Assembly (NCBI GenBank): GCA_034336665.1
Contig: CM067565.1
Coordinates: 84,198,858-84,262,857, forward strand
Length of the DNA stretch: 64,000 nt
Source of the DNA: Luscinia megarhynchos
Taxonomy: Eukaryota; Chordata; Aves; Passeriformes; Turdidae
Direction of reading: 5' to 3'
Part shown: piece after piece, positions 39,102 to 51,800 of the stretch
How positions within the stretch are numbered: the first letter of the stretch is position 1
How the letters are laid out: each line of letters opens with the position of its first letter
Position numbers and translations under genes: made by a program
Notes under the pieces: model-generated
The model's database searches: none
Told to the model about the DNA's origin: nothing
The model's input: only the letters and a program-made list of their open reading frames with translations

Positions 39102-40904
39102 GTTAAATGTTTAGGAGTTTTATCTGGGCTTGATTTGAAATTATGCAAGGAATACAGTATGCACAACTTCCTTACTGCTATTCTTCTGATAAAATGTTTT
39201 ACTATCTTCTAATCTGAATATCTGTTTTTGCAAACTTTAATGTGTTTGTCTTCCTGGTACCCTTCTGGGATAAAATAGCCCCAAATGCTGCCAGGATGTG
39301 TGAATGTACCCGTGTGTGTCAGAAAGACTTCATGATTGGGAAACTAGAAGCAAGTAGAGACTCCCTCTGACAATCGGTCTGTACCAGATAAATGTTGCTA
39401 GACTTAGAAATGTTGTCTTTCTTTTATAGTTAATTTTTGAATGCAAAATATCTTCTCAGTTAGCCTCTTCAATTACTGTCCTGCCTTAACTGCATAGGCT
39501 GTCTTGAGGCTATCCACACTTAGATGCACTGATACAGATTCCTCTAGCATCTCCACTGGTGTTAATTGTGTTGTGTCCTCTAAAGAGATGGAAATTTAAA
39601 AATTCAGTATGTGCAGAAGTACTTTTTTTCCCCACCATGAAAAAGATCTTTTTAATCATTTGGTATGTTTTTGAGCTTCAACTCTACCAATATATCTCAG
39701 TAACCTAGTGATATATAGATAATACAGTTAGCAAACTGATTAAAATTGTATCTTCAGGCAAGCAGAAAAGACCTTTTAATTTAATTCACTCCTTAAAACC
39801 TGTAAAAATATTGGGTTCTATTTTAAGAGCAAGTAGTAGGTAAATAGTGTTCCACCCAAAATCTGCCAACTACTGATTGTGTTTGTATTCTCTCTCTTTT
39901 TTTTTTCCTTAAGTTCTTTTGTTGTAGGAGGACATCTTGGCAGAGCTTCACATATGTGGTTAAGTGCTTGCTGAGCCACAAGCGAATAATACTGTAGAGT
40001 TAAGCATTTCTTCCTGCATCACCAATTTCTATTCTCTTGGGCAACAGGAGTTCAAATCTGGGCAAAGATGACAGGCATAGACCTGTCTGATTGGATTAAT
40101 AACATAGAAACTGTTGTTAGCCACCATAGTAATATTTTACAGTTGATCTTGTGGTAAGTTTCTCAACCCAGATTTTGATTTTGTTATACCAGCAAATAGA
40201 TAGGTGGATAACCCTTCAATCCTAAAAGACAAAAGGGGAATTGTTTCAGGCTTGGCAGATATGAATTCTGCCAAAGGAGGTGAAAGAGGGTATGTGGTAG
40301 CCTGAAGGGCAGTGATGATTCAGAGATGACTTCCAGTATAGTGACTATGGGGGATTTCTTTCTAAGTGCTCTATCATTTTTGCTTGTGTGGCATTTTCAG
40401 GCTCTAAGTGCCTTTGTTTGGAAATAAGAAATAATTAGTTTGAGGAAGTGCAAGTTTTCCAGTCAGTGTGTTCAGTGACACCTGGAATGGAGGGGGAAGT
40501 AGAATTAGTTTGCTTATCACTTGGATATTACAATAAAAAGTTTTTGGATAAAGTTATTTAGTCATGAAATCAGTGGTTTACAGAGAAAGTCATGAGTTTC
40601 GTTACGTGTTGCTATGGGAATGACTTCAAATTTTTCCTTTATCATAACTTTTCAAAAAGCTCAAGTAGTATATAATGAGTAGTAGGATCTATATTTTGGA
40701 TTGTACCATGAAATTGAATGCATGTGAAAAATCTGTCTACAATTTAAAATTTGCTTTTCTGTGCATTTATAGTTATCTTAAAGTAACAAAAATAGCTAAG
40801 ACCTGGGAAGGTAAAGCTGTGATACAGGAACTATGAGGAGCTTTTGGGGAAGTAGTTCTGAAATTCAGGTGATGATGCTCAAGGAGTTTTGAGCCCACTT
40901 TACA

Positions 40905-41090
40905 ATGAGGGTGTAGAACAGGTTGCCCAGGGAAGTTGTGGATGCTCCATCCCTGGAAGTGTTGCAGGCCAGGTTGGATGGGGCCCTGAGCACTTGATCC
41001 AGTAGAAGGTATTCCTGGCTGTCCATGGTAGGGGAGTTGGAACTGGGTGATCTTTAAAGTCCCTATTCCAGCCTATCCTGTGATACCCCT
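40905..41090 (+). mobile_element. CR1 LINE 3' end, sense orientation
   Basis: The + strand carries the usual CR1 3' order: 'acaggttgcccagggaagtt', 'gtggatgctccatccctgga', 'ggccaggttggatggggccc', 'ggagttggaactgggtgatc' and 'tttaaagtccc'. It ends near cctgtgatacccct in place of the usual ATTCTATG repeat. About 185 bases of 3' untranslated region remain with no coding sequence. It is the only clear CR1 copy here in the same direction as BABAM2. Confidence 0.93.
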
Positions 41091-42857
41091 TATTTGTCAT
41101 TTCTTACACTTGTAACATGGCATGAATTCAGTTCTCCTCAGAATGCTGCAGTAGGCTTTAATAAGTTCAGCTTATAACTTTGTACGTGCAATGTGAAATC
41201 TAAATTCTTAGGAAGGAAGAAGACAATTATCTTCTGGGAATTAATTTGGTCCTTTGAAGTTACTGCAGTGTCTGGGCAGTCTTGATGTGGTACCTGCTGA
41301 GGAGACTTGCACCTTGATTAGGATACCAGTAACAATGATGTAAAGTCAGAACTGTGGCTATTCAAAACTGTTTTATGTAGAAAATACACAAATTACCTGT
41401 TTGAATTACCTATTTGAGAAGAAATATCTCTTTCATTTGTCTAGCTTTAGTACCATATGAAAAAGGGAAAACAGTATACAAAGTAACACAAGGAGGGGAG
41501 GTTTTGAGTTTGGGGGCACTTTTTCAACAAAACTAACTAAAATTACAAATTTAAATACCCAAACCATAAACTACATATTATTTTAACTAATAGAAATACT
41601 TTTTTGAAGTGTAGTTCTTTTTTTCCCCCCACTAAAAGCTTTTGCTCTTTTATTCTCCAGGTCTTACTGCTTTTGGAGTTGTCTGTGTTTCATCTCCCCT
41701 TTAATGTGTATTTACACTGTGGGAAAGATGAAAATACCAGGTCCAGATCATTCATTAGAATTGAGCAGTTCTGGGGATTTCTTGGTAGACAAATAGTGGA
41801 GTGCTGGATTTTCAAGGCAAAGTATAACATTTTAAATGAAAATAACCTTTCTGTCTTTGGGATTATGGAATATGTGCCCTGATACTTGATAAATAATAGT
41901 TTATAGTCAGCTGTTCTTCAGGCTTTCATTCCTTTTACATGTACTGCCTTTTTATTTCTTCTTGCAAAGTTAGAAAAATCAGACCATGGACATAAGGTCC
42001 AACCTTTCTCAGCATTTGGTTCAAAGAGCTACAATTAGTTACTCTTAGTCCTGGTCAGGTTTGCATCAATGCTCTTCAGATTCTGAACTAACTAAATACT
42101 GAATAAATACATGATTCCTTAAAGGCTAGATAGCCTTTTCCAGCAGCTGACAACAGCTTTAGATAGGTCACTCTCCCTAGAGTAGGTCTCCAAAGAGAAA
42201 GCAATTTGGAGCAGGTGTTACACAATCCATAGGAGTGTAAGTTTGACATGTAAAGACCTGGGTGTCTTTAAATACATGGATTTTGAAGTCCCTTACTTGG
42301 GCAATAAATTTGTGCATTTCAGATGCTATTTTTCATGTATTGTCACGTTGAAAGATGAAAATTAGATGTTTCCCAACCAATTTTGTCTTTTATGCTCTGA
42401 AATGATGTGCAATGCCAATCATATTAGAAACTTGTGGATGTGCTAAATCAGTTGGTAACATTTGCATGTCACAGGTTTGGCAGTCTTGAAGAATAGAAAG
42501 TGGTGATTTACTTACAAGGAACAATCTAGATATTAGTATGCAGTACTTGAAAAGTTTGTGATGTATATAACCATGACCTTCACCCTCTTCAGTAATACTG
42601 TTGCAATTGCTAATTTCTAACAAAAAGCTACTCTCAGGCGGTCAGGTCAGTCAGAGCAGAGATGCAAATCATTTCTATTTTCTTAATGTTTGAGAAGTGT
42701 GTCTTTGTGTAGCTCAGGTGCTAAAAACAAGCAACACAGTTTTTCAGGAAATCTGCTTCTCATAAAAGGATGAGATAGTTCCATTCTTCTTGACCACTTC
42801 CACCTTTCAGCATAGGATTCCAGTGTAATTACAAATCTGAAGCATCTCAGATGCTGA

Positions 42858-42873
42858 CACCCCCACCCCCCCC
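42858..42873. repeat. C-rich tract
   Basis: A run of five C at 42860-42864 and a run of eight C at 42866-42873, separated by one A and preceded by CA. On the minus strand this is a G8-T-G5 tract. Confidence 0.85.
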
Positions 42874-44934
42874 TTGCCTTTAGCTTACATGATTCTCAAA
42901 TAGTATCCACCTTTCAGGTCTTTCTTCAGTGCAAACTTGAAGTGTCTTCTTTTTTTTCCCTTTGGTATACTTTTTTTTCCCCTAAATACAATCTATAGTC
43001 TTTCACAGCAGGAAATTTCTGGTAACTTACTGCTGGGACATTGGCAGTATCTTAGCAAGGTAGCATCGGTTCAATGACTTTTTACAGTGATATGGGGTGA
43101 CAAGTTAGTAAAAAAGGGAAGACTGGGGAATCTATTAATGACTGGTTTTTATCTGATTTGGATGCAGCAAAGAAATTGAATGATAGTTTGAAAGTGGGTT
43201 GGCTGTCTTTTAATTCCTCTTCAACAGACCCTTGGATTGATTATCTCTTCCATGCTATAATTCTGACAAATCTTGTTTGAACTCCCAGTGAAATAGCCAG
43301 GGATTGATTTGACCATAACTACTGAATTTATCTTCCATGCTTAGACAGACTTCCTGTAGGCTTTTATCTTAGGTTTGGAGGGCTCACGTGAGATTGTTTT
43401 GTTGTTGCTGTTTCATGGACTGTGGTTTTCAGTGCTGAGATGTCCTAATTTGCAAAACGTGAAGTAAATTTGACCATCTTAGTTACACTTGCTAATACTT
43501 TTACCTAGCTTCCCTTTATTAAAATAATCTCAAGAATCAAGTTTGCATTATAACTCTCCCAAACACCAAAACAAAGAACAGTGTATCAAGTACAGTGTTT
43601 GTCTTGGTCTTCCCTTTCTCTCCCCAAGCCTGTCAAAAAGATCAAACAGAGGTAGCTGTATCTCATCACCCACGCCCTTGCTCTATACTGCAGTGTCTCT
43701 AAAACAAAGAACACACAAATAGAATCAAGCAGCAGCACTAGCTAATCATAAAATTGGTTCAGTAACAAAGGTAAGAGGCCTGTAATCAAAACTGCAGCAC
43801 ACTGGATCTTCACTAGTGAGCCCGTGCATCCCTAAATCACTGCCATATTTAGGGCATGGGCTTTGCTTGTGTGGTGGTGCATCCCCCCACACTCCTTTCC
43901 AGGGACAGCTTGTCCTCCTCCCTTGGCATCTTGCAGCTAGCTGTGCCTGCAAGCAGGGATATCACTGTGTGCAGCAATTTGCTGGTGGTGTCTTTAGGAT
44001 AATTGTGTCCTTAGTTGACTCCACCTACTCTGAGAAGTTTGACATACCCTGTTTCCCAAAGTAAATAGCATTTGGGGTTTGGTTGTTTTGTTCATACTGT
44101 TTCATCCCCACAGAGGAATGAAAGAGCCATTTTGTAATCTTAATTCTCAGTTTACTTCCTTCAATCTTCTCCTAAACCTCATCACATTAAGTGTTCGTGT
44201 TTCAAGTTCTCTTTCAAGCACATACCATCCAAATCATGGTGGTATGTGAAATGTCATGTTAGGCAACTGTTGATATTGTCAGAGGGATTGTATGTTAAGC
44301 TGGGGTGGGGAAGGTAGCACGGTGTGTTTTGCAGAGCTGTGCATTTTTAAAATCATCGTGATCCCTGGCATATCACTTGTACTTGCAGAAGAGGGCAGGG
44401 ACCTATATCTTCAGATGGGGTGTTTTTCCAGATGTTCCACCCAGCCTGAGTTCATGTCAGACAAGTCAGGTCATTGCTGCAGAGCTATTGAAGTTCTCAA
44501 AAGAGAATCTATTTATTTGAAAGTTTCATTTGTTTCATTAAATCTAAAGCTCATTCAAAGTATACCACATTTTACTGATCACAAAATTCGTTACTTTAAA
44601 ACCTTCTCTGCAGGAAAAGGAAATGTAACAATACTAAAGTTCTGCCTTTTTCTCCCCTTTAGTTCAGGTTACTCTAACAACTATTTTTACTGCAATTTTA
44701 AGCAAACACCATCATTTAAATGATTACTATCTATTTTAATCACATAATACTGTGACAATCTTTTTGATTTTTTTATGTAAATAGAGATACATGTTTGTGA
44801 TTTAAATTTTGCACTGTAAATTGCCTTGCAGGATCATCTAAATATGCCACCCCTCTAGAAAATCACATGCATGTGCAAAATGATAACAAAGTCCATAGAA
44901 ACAGGGCTAGCACATATGGTATTTTGCCCTAAGA

Positions 44935-45640
44935 ATTCCCCATCCCTAAGCCATTGGTGGCTGAGGATATTTGATTCATATGTAATCCATAATGATTTTT
45001 CTTTTGTGTACTTGTCCAGGCTACCTTTAGCATACATATTGCAACAGGGAATTTGATAGCTCCACTACATCTTGCATTAAGATGTACCTCCTTTTGGTTT
45101 TGAAGCTACCTCTTGCTGTTAGCTTGGTGTAAAGCTGGTCACTAGTATTGGAAGAGACAGTAACTAGTCAGTGCTTATTCACATTTTCAGCATCACTCAT
45201 CATGTTATGGTAATCAGTCTTCTGTCCTCATTTTCTAGTTTCCAGACTGAGTTGTATTGCAGATGAATTTCTACTTCTTTCCTCATAAGCCCATACTTCA
45301 TTTTGTTTTGACTTTTTATTTTGTGCTGAGTTGACATTTCAACTGAACTTGGATCATAACCCCAAGAGTAGCTGAATGCTTGGTGCCCATTTTTGGTTAG
45401 GATTGTATTTTTCTGCATGTATCACTTCATGCTCATCTGTGTTAAATCTCCTCTTTCTTACTGTCATCCAGTTCCTCTGCTTCAAAGCCTCTTCATTACT
45501 CTTCATGGTTGGAACTTGTTTTGGCTACCCTCAATAACCTGTCATCCCTGAACTGCCACCTGGCAGCTGACATGTTTGTCAGGTCATTTAGGAACTTTTT
45601 AAACAGCCCAAGTCACTAGTGAGTCCTCCTGCTGACTTAA
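44935..45640 (-). mobile_element. Ancient CR1/L3-type LINE 3' region, antisense
   Basis: The + strand keeps, in order, many phrases of the old amniote CR1 3' region in reverse complement: 'tgtgtacttgtccaggctac', 'agctccactacatcttgcat' followed by 'aagatgtacctccttttggt', 'ttttgaagctacctcttgct', 'tttctgcatgtatcactt', 'catctgtgttaaatctcctc' and 'caggtcatttaggaactttt' followed by 'taaacagcccaagtc'. The order and spacing over about 700 bases make chance unlikely. It is much more diverged than the copy at 32.7 kb, lacks long frames, and so is a far older insertion. Subfamily cannot be named. Confidence 0.75.
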
Positions 45641-46793
45641 CCCTACTGTTAGAGCTAATTATTTGCTTAGGCTTCTTAGTGACTCTTTCTAAGAGCTGCT
45701 GTAGGTGTGAGAGGTGGGACTACCCCTAAGTTCGGAGGAATCAGCTTTTACACCGTGCCTGTGCACACATACCTGCTGCCAGGGGGGCTCTGAAATGAAC
45801 CCATTTACCTAAAACTTAAGGAAGCCCTCACAGGAAAACAACCCAGCTTTCATCATGTTTTTGTCATTTCCACAGCCACCTCCTTTGACTTGGTTTTATC
45901 TGAATGAAACACCTTAGTTTTGCTCTGCTTAAAACCAGTAGTGATGGTTCTGCAGGTAAGGCTCTTGTGCTACTGTTTGCTAATATTAAATGGTTAAATG
46001 TGATGTCTGTCATCAGTACAGCAGAGAGCACAGGCCTTGAGGTGGCCTTCATTGACTCCAACAAGGGATGATCAGTCTTTGAGCAGCCTTATGAGAAACT
46101 AAAGGAAAGTGTAAAAAGGAGAATGTAGAACTACATTCAGGAGTATCCTCTGCACTCAGCAAATGAAAGCAGTTTAAACTGCAGTGACCTGTGCTGGAGG
46201 GCTTTTGTCCTGCAAGAGCTAACTAACCTTGTGTAACAGGCAATTGTTTTACAGCAAATCAGTAGCAAATCAAATGGTGAGTAGCTTTTGCTAGAAAATC
46301 TTGATAAACAGAACCCGCTGAGACCAGGTTTTGAATTTTTTTTCCGCTTTTCAACGTATAAGAACAGAAAAATCTGCTCAGAGTTTTCTGAAAAGTGAAG
46401 TGGCAGAAAAAACAAGAGCAACAAGGATGTGGACCAATAGGTCTTTGTACAATGTTTTTATATGGCATTGGGGTTGGATAGTAGAAGAACTGGTTTCTAG
46501 AATTACAGGAGCTTTCCTGACACATGCATTTTGCATTAGATTTTAAAATTCTAACTGGAGGAGATGGGCAGAGTACAAAAATATTTTCTAGCTGAAGAAG
46601 TGGTGATAAAGCTTCCATATTTTCTGCTGTACCTAGTGAACATAGGCAAGTTTCCATCACCTTCTGGTATTTTGACCATTATTTTCCTCTGTTGATTCAT
46701 TCACCTTCTCTTCCTACCCACTAAGCAAGATTAGTAAACTTACTGTGAAACTACCAGAAATTCTAAAGCCTTTTCTCTAATACAAATTCCCAG

Positions 46794-46796
<3 letters not shown>

Positions 46797-46835
<39 letters not shown>
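46797..46835. repeat. Uninterrupted poly(A) tract, 39 nt
   Basis: Thirty-nine consecutive A bases follow 'cccagctt' and precede 'gcaaacgaaa'. CR1 elements do not end in poly(A), so this is either a mononucleotide microsatellite or the tail of a retrocopy whose body is not recognisable. No standard AATAAA lies just upstream (only an 'aatacaaa' phrase at 46779-46786), and I found no obvious flanking duplication. Tract length in an assembly may be unreliable. Confidence 0.9.
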
Positions 46836-46836
<1 letters not shown>

Positions 46837-48039
46837 CAAACGAAAATATAAGCCAACTGGCTGCTGGAATCTTTTAAATTTTACCCTGTGGGTACTGCCC
46901 AAGAAGAGAGTCATAAATACACATGTCCAAAACTATAAAGATTAATAGATTCCTGCTCTGGACCTTTGAGGAAAAAAAAGGTCATCTCTCTAAACTTAGA
47001 CTAAAAGTCCTTTGTCAGATGTTTTCAGTGGTATTAAGCAACTCCTGCTTTCCAGTAAATCTGAGAGAGTGAACAACCTTTGAAATTTTCTCCAATTAGA
47101 AATTGCCTCATGTTTTCCATTATAAATATTTTTCTTTTGTTTCTTTTATTTAAAAATTTTTCAGTTGTAGGCTGAGGTTTTCCATATGAGATAGCTGTTT
47201 CAAATGTGTCCTGTTTTGAAGCTTCCTTAGGACCAGCATATTTGCCTTACTGATTCAGTTTCTGCTGCTCAAGAGGCATCAATTTTTTTTTCAGTGACAG
47301 TGTCAAGTTATACCTTCCTTTGGCACCTCAGGTTTACAGAACTTTATATGCACTTTTTCTTTTGAGTATGCACCTGTGTGCACTAATGGTAAGGAAAGTG
47401 GATTGCTAGGATTATATTGACACTCCTGGGGTTGTGGTTAAGAAGGCATTTGTAGATGCTCTTGGAACAGTGGTTTTGACAAATAATTTACCTAATGGGA
47501 TGACATTTCCTATGCTTTTTTCTTGTTCAGGAAGTGTCTGAGGAACACTGTCCTCTCTCTGAATTGCATGTGCAGTGTGGGTTTAATCAGTTGATTTTCA
47601 GGTTTTTTTCAGATTTTAAGCTTTCAGGTTAATCAGTGGGGTTGGGGTGGGTTTCTTGGAATTGCTATCATTGTCTGCATAGACAGAGCTTGAGGTCCTG
47701 GCTGTTTTCCTGCTGGTTACCTCTGCCAAAAACTTCAGTTCCTCTCGAGATACATTGTGTGGTGGGAAATTTGGGTTATTTTTTAATCTGGCTTTCTAAG
47801 AAAATTGATTTTGTTTGCTGTAAAATTAATATGATCATGTTATCTGTACATACAGATATCTGTCATTTTTGACCTGCTGACTTTTTTGAGCCTGCTGGTC
47901 AATTTGGAAAGAAAAATGCAGAAAGGTAGAAGTCTTGAAAATAGGAAATTCTCATAGTTTCATGAATATAACCACCAAGAAGAGGTAGATACTGTTAGTG
48001 CCACCTGAAGGAAAGGTTGAAGCCCCTCTGTATTCAGTG

Positions 48040-48150
48040 CTGAAGCTCACTCTACTCAGTGAGCAGAGAGTCAATATGAGAGAAAGAAACTACAAATATT
48101 CTAATTGTAGGAAGGGCTTCCATCAGAATTCATGCCTTATTAAACATCAG
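48040..48150 (+). pseudogene. C2H2 zinc-finger relic, plus-strand part
   Basis: In the plus frame starting at 47998, residues SEQRVNMRERNYKYSNC align with the linker and start of a C2H2 finger (His-Gln-Arg-x-His-Thr-Gly-Glu-x-Pro-Tyr-x-Cys-x2-Cys). RKGF-HQNSCLIKHQ then matches the Cys-Gly-Lys-x-Phe ... Leu-x2-His core. The decay is plain: the first zinc-binding Cys is Tyr, the linker His is Asn, the final His is missing and the match stops at 48150. The frame has no intron and no full-length protein, so it is a fragment of a KRAB-ZNF-like or similar poly-finger gene, not a working gene. A second finger fragment follows directly in the opposite direction. Confidence 0.7.
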
Positions 48151-48171
48151 GTGAAAAAAGCCTCTCTTGAG

Positions 48172-48325
48172 TCAAGATTCCTCTCCTGAATGCATGCTCT
48201 GATGTCTTGCAAGGCATAAACAGCATTCAAAGCTTTTCATTTGGCAAAGGCATTTAGGACATCTTTCCAGTGTGGTTTCTCTGATGTTTATAAGGACTGG
48301 ACTCATGCTGTGCTGTGGCCTGTGT
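48172..48325 (-). pseudogene. C2H2 zinc-finger relic, minus-strand part
   Basis: On the minus strand, one frame gives Lys-His-Gln-Arg-Asn-His-Thr-Gly-Lys near 48287-48261, a classical inter-finger linker. A neighbouring frame gives RCPKCLCQMKSF followed by LARHQSMHSGEE (down to 48175), a finger core with its Cys pair, the Lys-Ser-Phe, the two His residues and the His-Ser-Gly-Glu linker. The frame change between linker and finger, an extra residue in the core and a stop right after the last linker show that it is dead. It ends about 20 bases from the oppositely oriented plus-strand relic. Confidence 0.7.
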
Positions 48326-48861
48326 AAAAAGTCAGTCTGTAAAAAGTCAGTTCCATGCATTGTAGAAGTCCACTGGAAACCAGACTTTGTTACTGTGCTA
48401 CTCACAAACTTCCTTCTTACTTGTCTTGTGAGTAGTCCTGATTCGTGCAAATAAAGATGGGTAAACATTGGCTGGCAAGTAGTCAGGAATAAAAGAAATA
48501 CCGAGATTACATCCGTGGAATACTATAGCTGGTGTTTACATACATAAAACTCATAAAGGAGTAATTCATCAACCTTTATTAGGTCATGTCCATATATTGG
48601 TATGACATTAACATTGGTAATGTTGTGTTGTTATAGCACGTGTGCAGAGGAGGATCAGATTACTGCAGATGTGTGAACCAAAACTTTGAAATTGTGATTC
48701 TTTTGGGGGCATGTGGGGTAAAAAAATGTTGACTTAATATTACGCATTTTGTTTATGAGCTTACGTAGGAGGTGCAGGTGGTTATGGGGTAAAAAGGCAA
48801 TATCTCATTTTATCAAGGAGACATCCAGATAAGGATTTATGTGCCTAAGGTTGTAGTAACT

Positions 48862-48893
48862 GAAATAAATACCTAAATAAATGAATAAATAAA
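48862..48893. repeat. Short (AAAT)n-like microsatellite
   Basis: Interrupted aaataaat / aataaatgaataaataaa units over about 32 bases. No function is suggested. Confidence 0.8.
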
Positions 48894-51800
48894 GTGATGT
48901 GTTATACAAATGCCAAGTATGGGCCAGCAAACAAGAGAAAGGATAAAATTTGACAAGTTACTGGATTGGCTGTCATTTGTGAAGTCAGTAGATTAATGAT
49001 ATTAAGGACTCTCATCTCACTGTTGCTTTCTTTTTAACTTGAAAACAATATATTAGGTACAGTAGATCCAAATCCTGTGGTTCTAAGTACATTATTTTAA
49101 GCCAAGGCATAAAAGAGGATGAAATCTCATTCCCTTATTTCTATCACAAACAGCTGCTTTTTTTTTTTTAACTTTATGCCTGATTGTTAATCTGAAGTGA
49201 AATTGGGCATGTATAGTATCCTGGCATTGCATCGTTACCCTGAGCTCTTAGTGAAAGGTAAAAAATCTGAAAGCATGAGATGAGTATGATTTTTCTGCTG
49301 TCAGTGTAACCTCTGCGATTTTTAAAGAAATTAAAAATGAACAGTATCCAAATAAATGCTAACTATAGAAGAACTTGCTAAAGGAATACCTTCAGTCATT
49401 TGCAGGAAGGAAGCCTAGTGAACACAGCCTATATACAGGGAAGTTTAGATTTAAATTCACAACTGCGGTTTTTTTGGTTTTGTAGGGTCAGGTTTTTTCA
49501 ATTTCAGCAGACCTAAAATCTTCATAAGCTAGCACATTCATTATAATTTACTTTAAAACATCCAGTGATGGCCTGTATGTTGCAGACAGGAAATAGTAGA
49601 AAAAGCAAAGAGCATATGATTTCTGAGAACTTCTGTCTTCACAACAAAATAATAACCTAAGCATGCAGGAGCCCCAAATCAGCTATTTCTGCCCCAGGTA
49701 AACTAGAATTATAAAACACTATTTATAGATTTAAGTAACATGGAAGGTTTCATTTCTTGCATTCTTTAGTCAATTCAAAAATAACTTTTCTTGAGTGACA
49801 GATCTTCGCAATAAAAAAAGCTTGTGAAGTTGTCTCAGTCTGAAATCATGTACTTCTGTGGTTGCAGATCAATAGCATAGACAGTGTGCAGCATCTTTTT
49901 TAAGTGTTCTAGAATGGGAAAACAGTTAACCTGCCTGAGTAGGTAGTATCCAAGGAATCTTAGTTGATGGAAAGCAGAATTTTGGGTAAAGTGAAATGGC
50001 TCAATAGTAAACTTCACCTTGAAAGATGCTGAGGACCTGCTTGAGAAATTCTGGTTGTACTCTGCTCAGCTCTTATTAGCATACAATAATATTCATTCCC
50101 TGACATAAATTGTGTCAAGGATTGTGTATTAATGCATTTGAAGCAATCTGTAGAAGCACTATATGCAAGTTGTATTATGTGTTCTTAAAGCACTTTGCAT
50201 TTTTAGGGTAAAAGGTAATTTAATAAGACATGTAGTGCTGCTTCAATGCTTTTATTTTGGTAATCATCTGATTTTATACATATATATGACTGAAGAGACT
50301 TAATATAAAGTCTGAAAAGAGAGTACTTTATTTAGGAAGCAATTCAAGATGTAGAATCCTAATATTTCAGTCCTACTAAATGACAAAACAGAAATTATTT
50401 AAAAGCTGACAATCTCTCTGAAAATGTCATTCTTCAGCTAAAGAGGTTGATTTATCAAAGCATCTGATATTTACTTGTAAATACATCTACTTGCAGATGC
50501 CATTTAGTCCATCCCATTATCTTACCACTCAACATCTTAAGCATTAAGTAATATTAATTATTATCAAATCTTTAAAAAGTGATAAGGTGTACTAATGTAA
50601 AGGTGGAATTTTTGTCTTTCAATGGCAATGTATTTGCAGCTTCTAAGGGAAAGAGGGACAGCTTTAAAAGACAGTTTAGGGGGTAGAAGTGTCTGTGTTC
50701 AACTCATGGCTTGACTTACACTTGTGTGTGCCCTGTTCATGTTCATTGTCTCTTCTGGGATAAGGGGAATCTTTGTGAAAAGGATTTTTTGCTCCAGTCT
50801 TTGCCTTGCAGAACATGCTAGAATGAATGTGTTCCATGACCAAAATCCAGGCATCATGCTGGGAATACCTGTATTCACCTTCTGACCAACTTAAGCGCTG
50901 CTGTTAAGTTACAAATTATGAGATATCCAGTTTCTTGTGTATGTATGGGGTCCCTGCTTCAGTTTTAGCACAGTGAGGACCTGTGAGTTTCTTTTTCTGC
51001 CTTTTCTGTTTTTAAAGTAGACCTGTGTCTACCTTTTTATGGAAGGAACCTTTGTTACTTCTGGTGTAAGACCAGAGTTTCAAAGTGCCAGTGTTTTCTT
51101 CTAAGACTTTTTCTCAGTCTTTCCACCTACCAAAGGCTGCCCTTGTGCAATGTGATCCATAGCTCTGCTTCCCTCTGTTTTGAGGAAAATGTGTTAGGAT
51201 GAATTTTGAATTATTTGTGTTCATAGGAGGAAAATGGACTTACACAAATTCCTGTGGTAAAGACTCTGAAAGGGACTGTAAAAACTGTCTAACCAGATTG
51301 ATATCACCTTGTTAAATGAGTAGGAGTTTAGCATGGTTCATATTAGCTTGTCAAGCCACAGTGGCTGTGTTTACATGAAAAACTGATGTTCTCTTGCTTT
51401 GTGTCCACATGTGTATTTGGCTTACATAAAACCAGAGTGCACTCGGCCTTCTGGAGCATTTAGCAGGAGCACCAGACCAGACTTGTAGCATTCCACATCA
51501 TTTGTGAACAGAAGATAAAGCCAATTTCAAGATCTGAGCAAGAATGCCCTTTAATCATGCTGCATACACATGGAAATCAGTGTCAGAAGCCAGATGTATG
51601 AAAGAAAAACATTTTTCTCCTTTAACTTTTTATCTCCCTCAGGCATTTTTATCGATGACCCAAATGCTCAACTTCATATCCAGAAGTTTTCCAGCATGTT
51701 GCTCTCATTTCATTTCTGAAGTTTTTCTGCAAGTTTTCTTGCCCTCTCAGTATGTATTTCTTGTTCTTCATGTCAGTTAATTAAACATGATGCTGATGAA

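Noticed and set aside
44292..44723. 143-codon plus-strand open frame
   Set aside because: No domain, repeat or family motif, and composition like the flanking intron. It ends close to the start of the ancient CR1, and chance is the simplest explanation.
45777..45794. CTCF-like site (gccaggggggctctg)
   Set aside because: The core is off by at least two positions from the CTCF consensus when aligned base by base.
46137..46660. Overlapping minus-strand frames of 95 and 133 codons
   Set aside because: They overlap each other in different frames and neither shows family features. Treated as chance.
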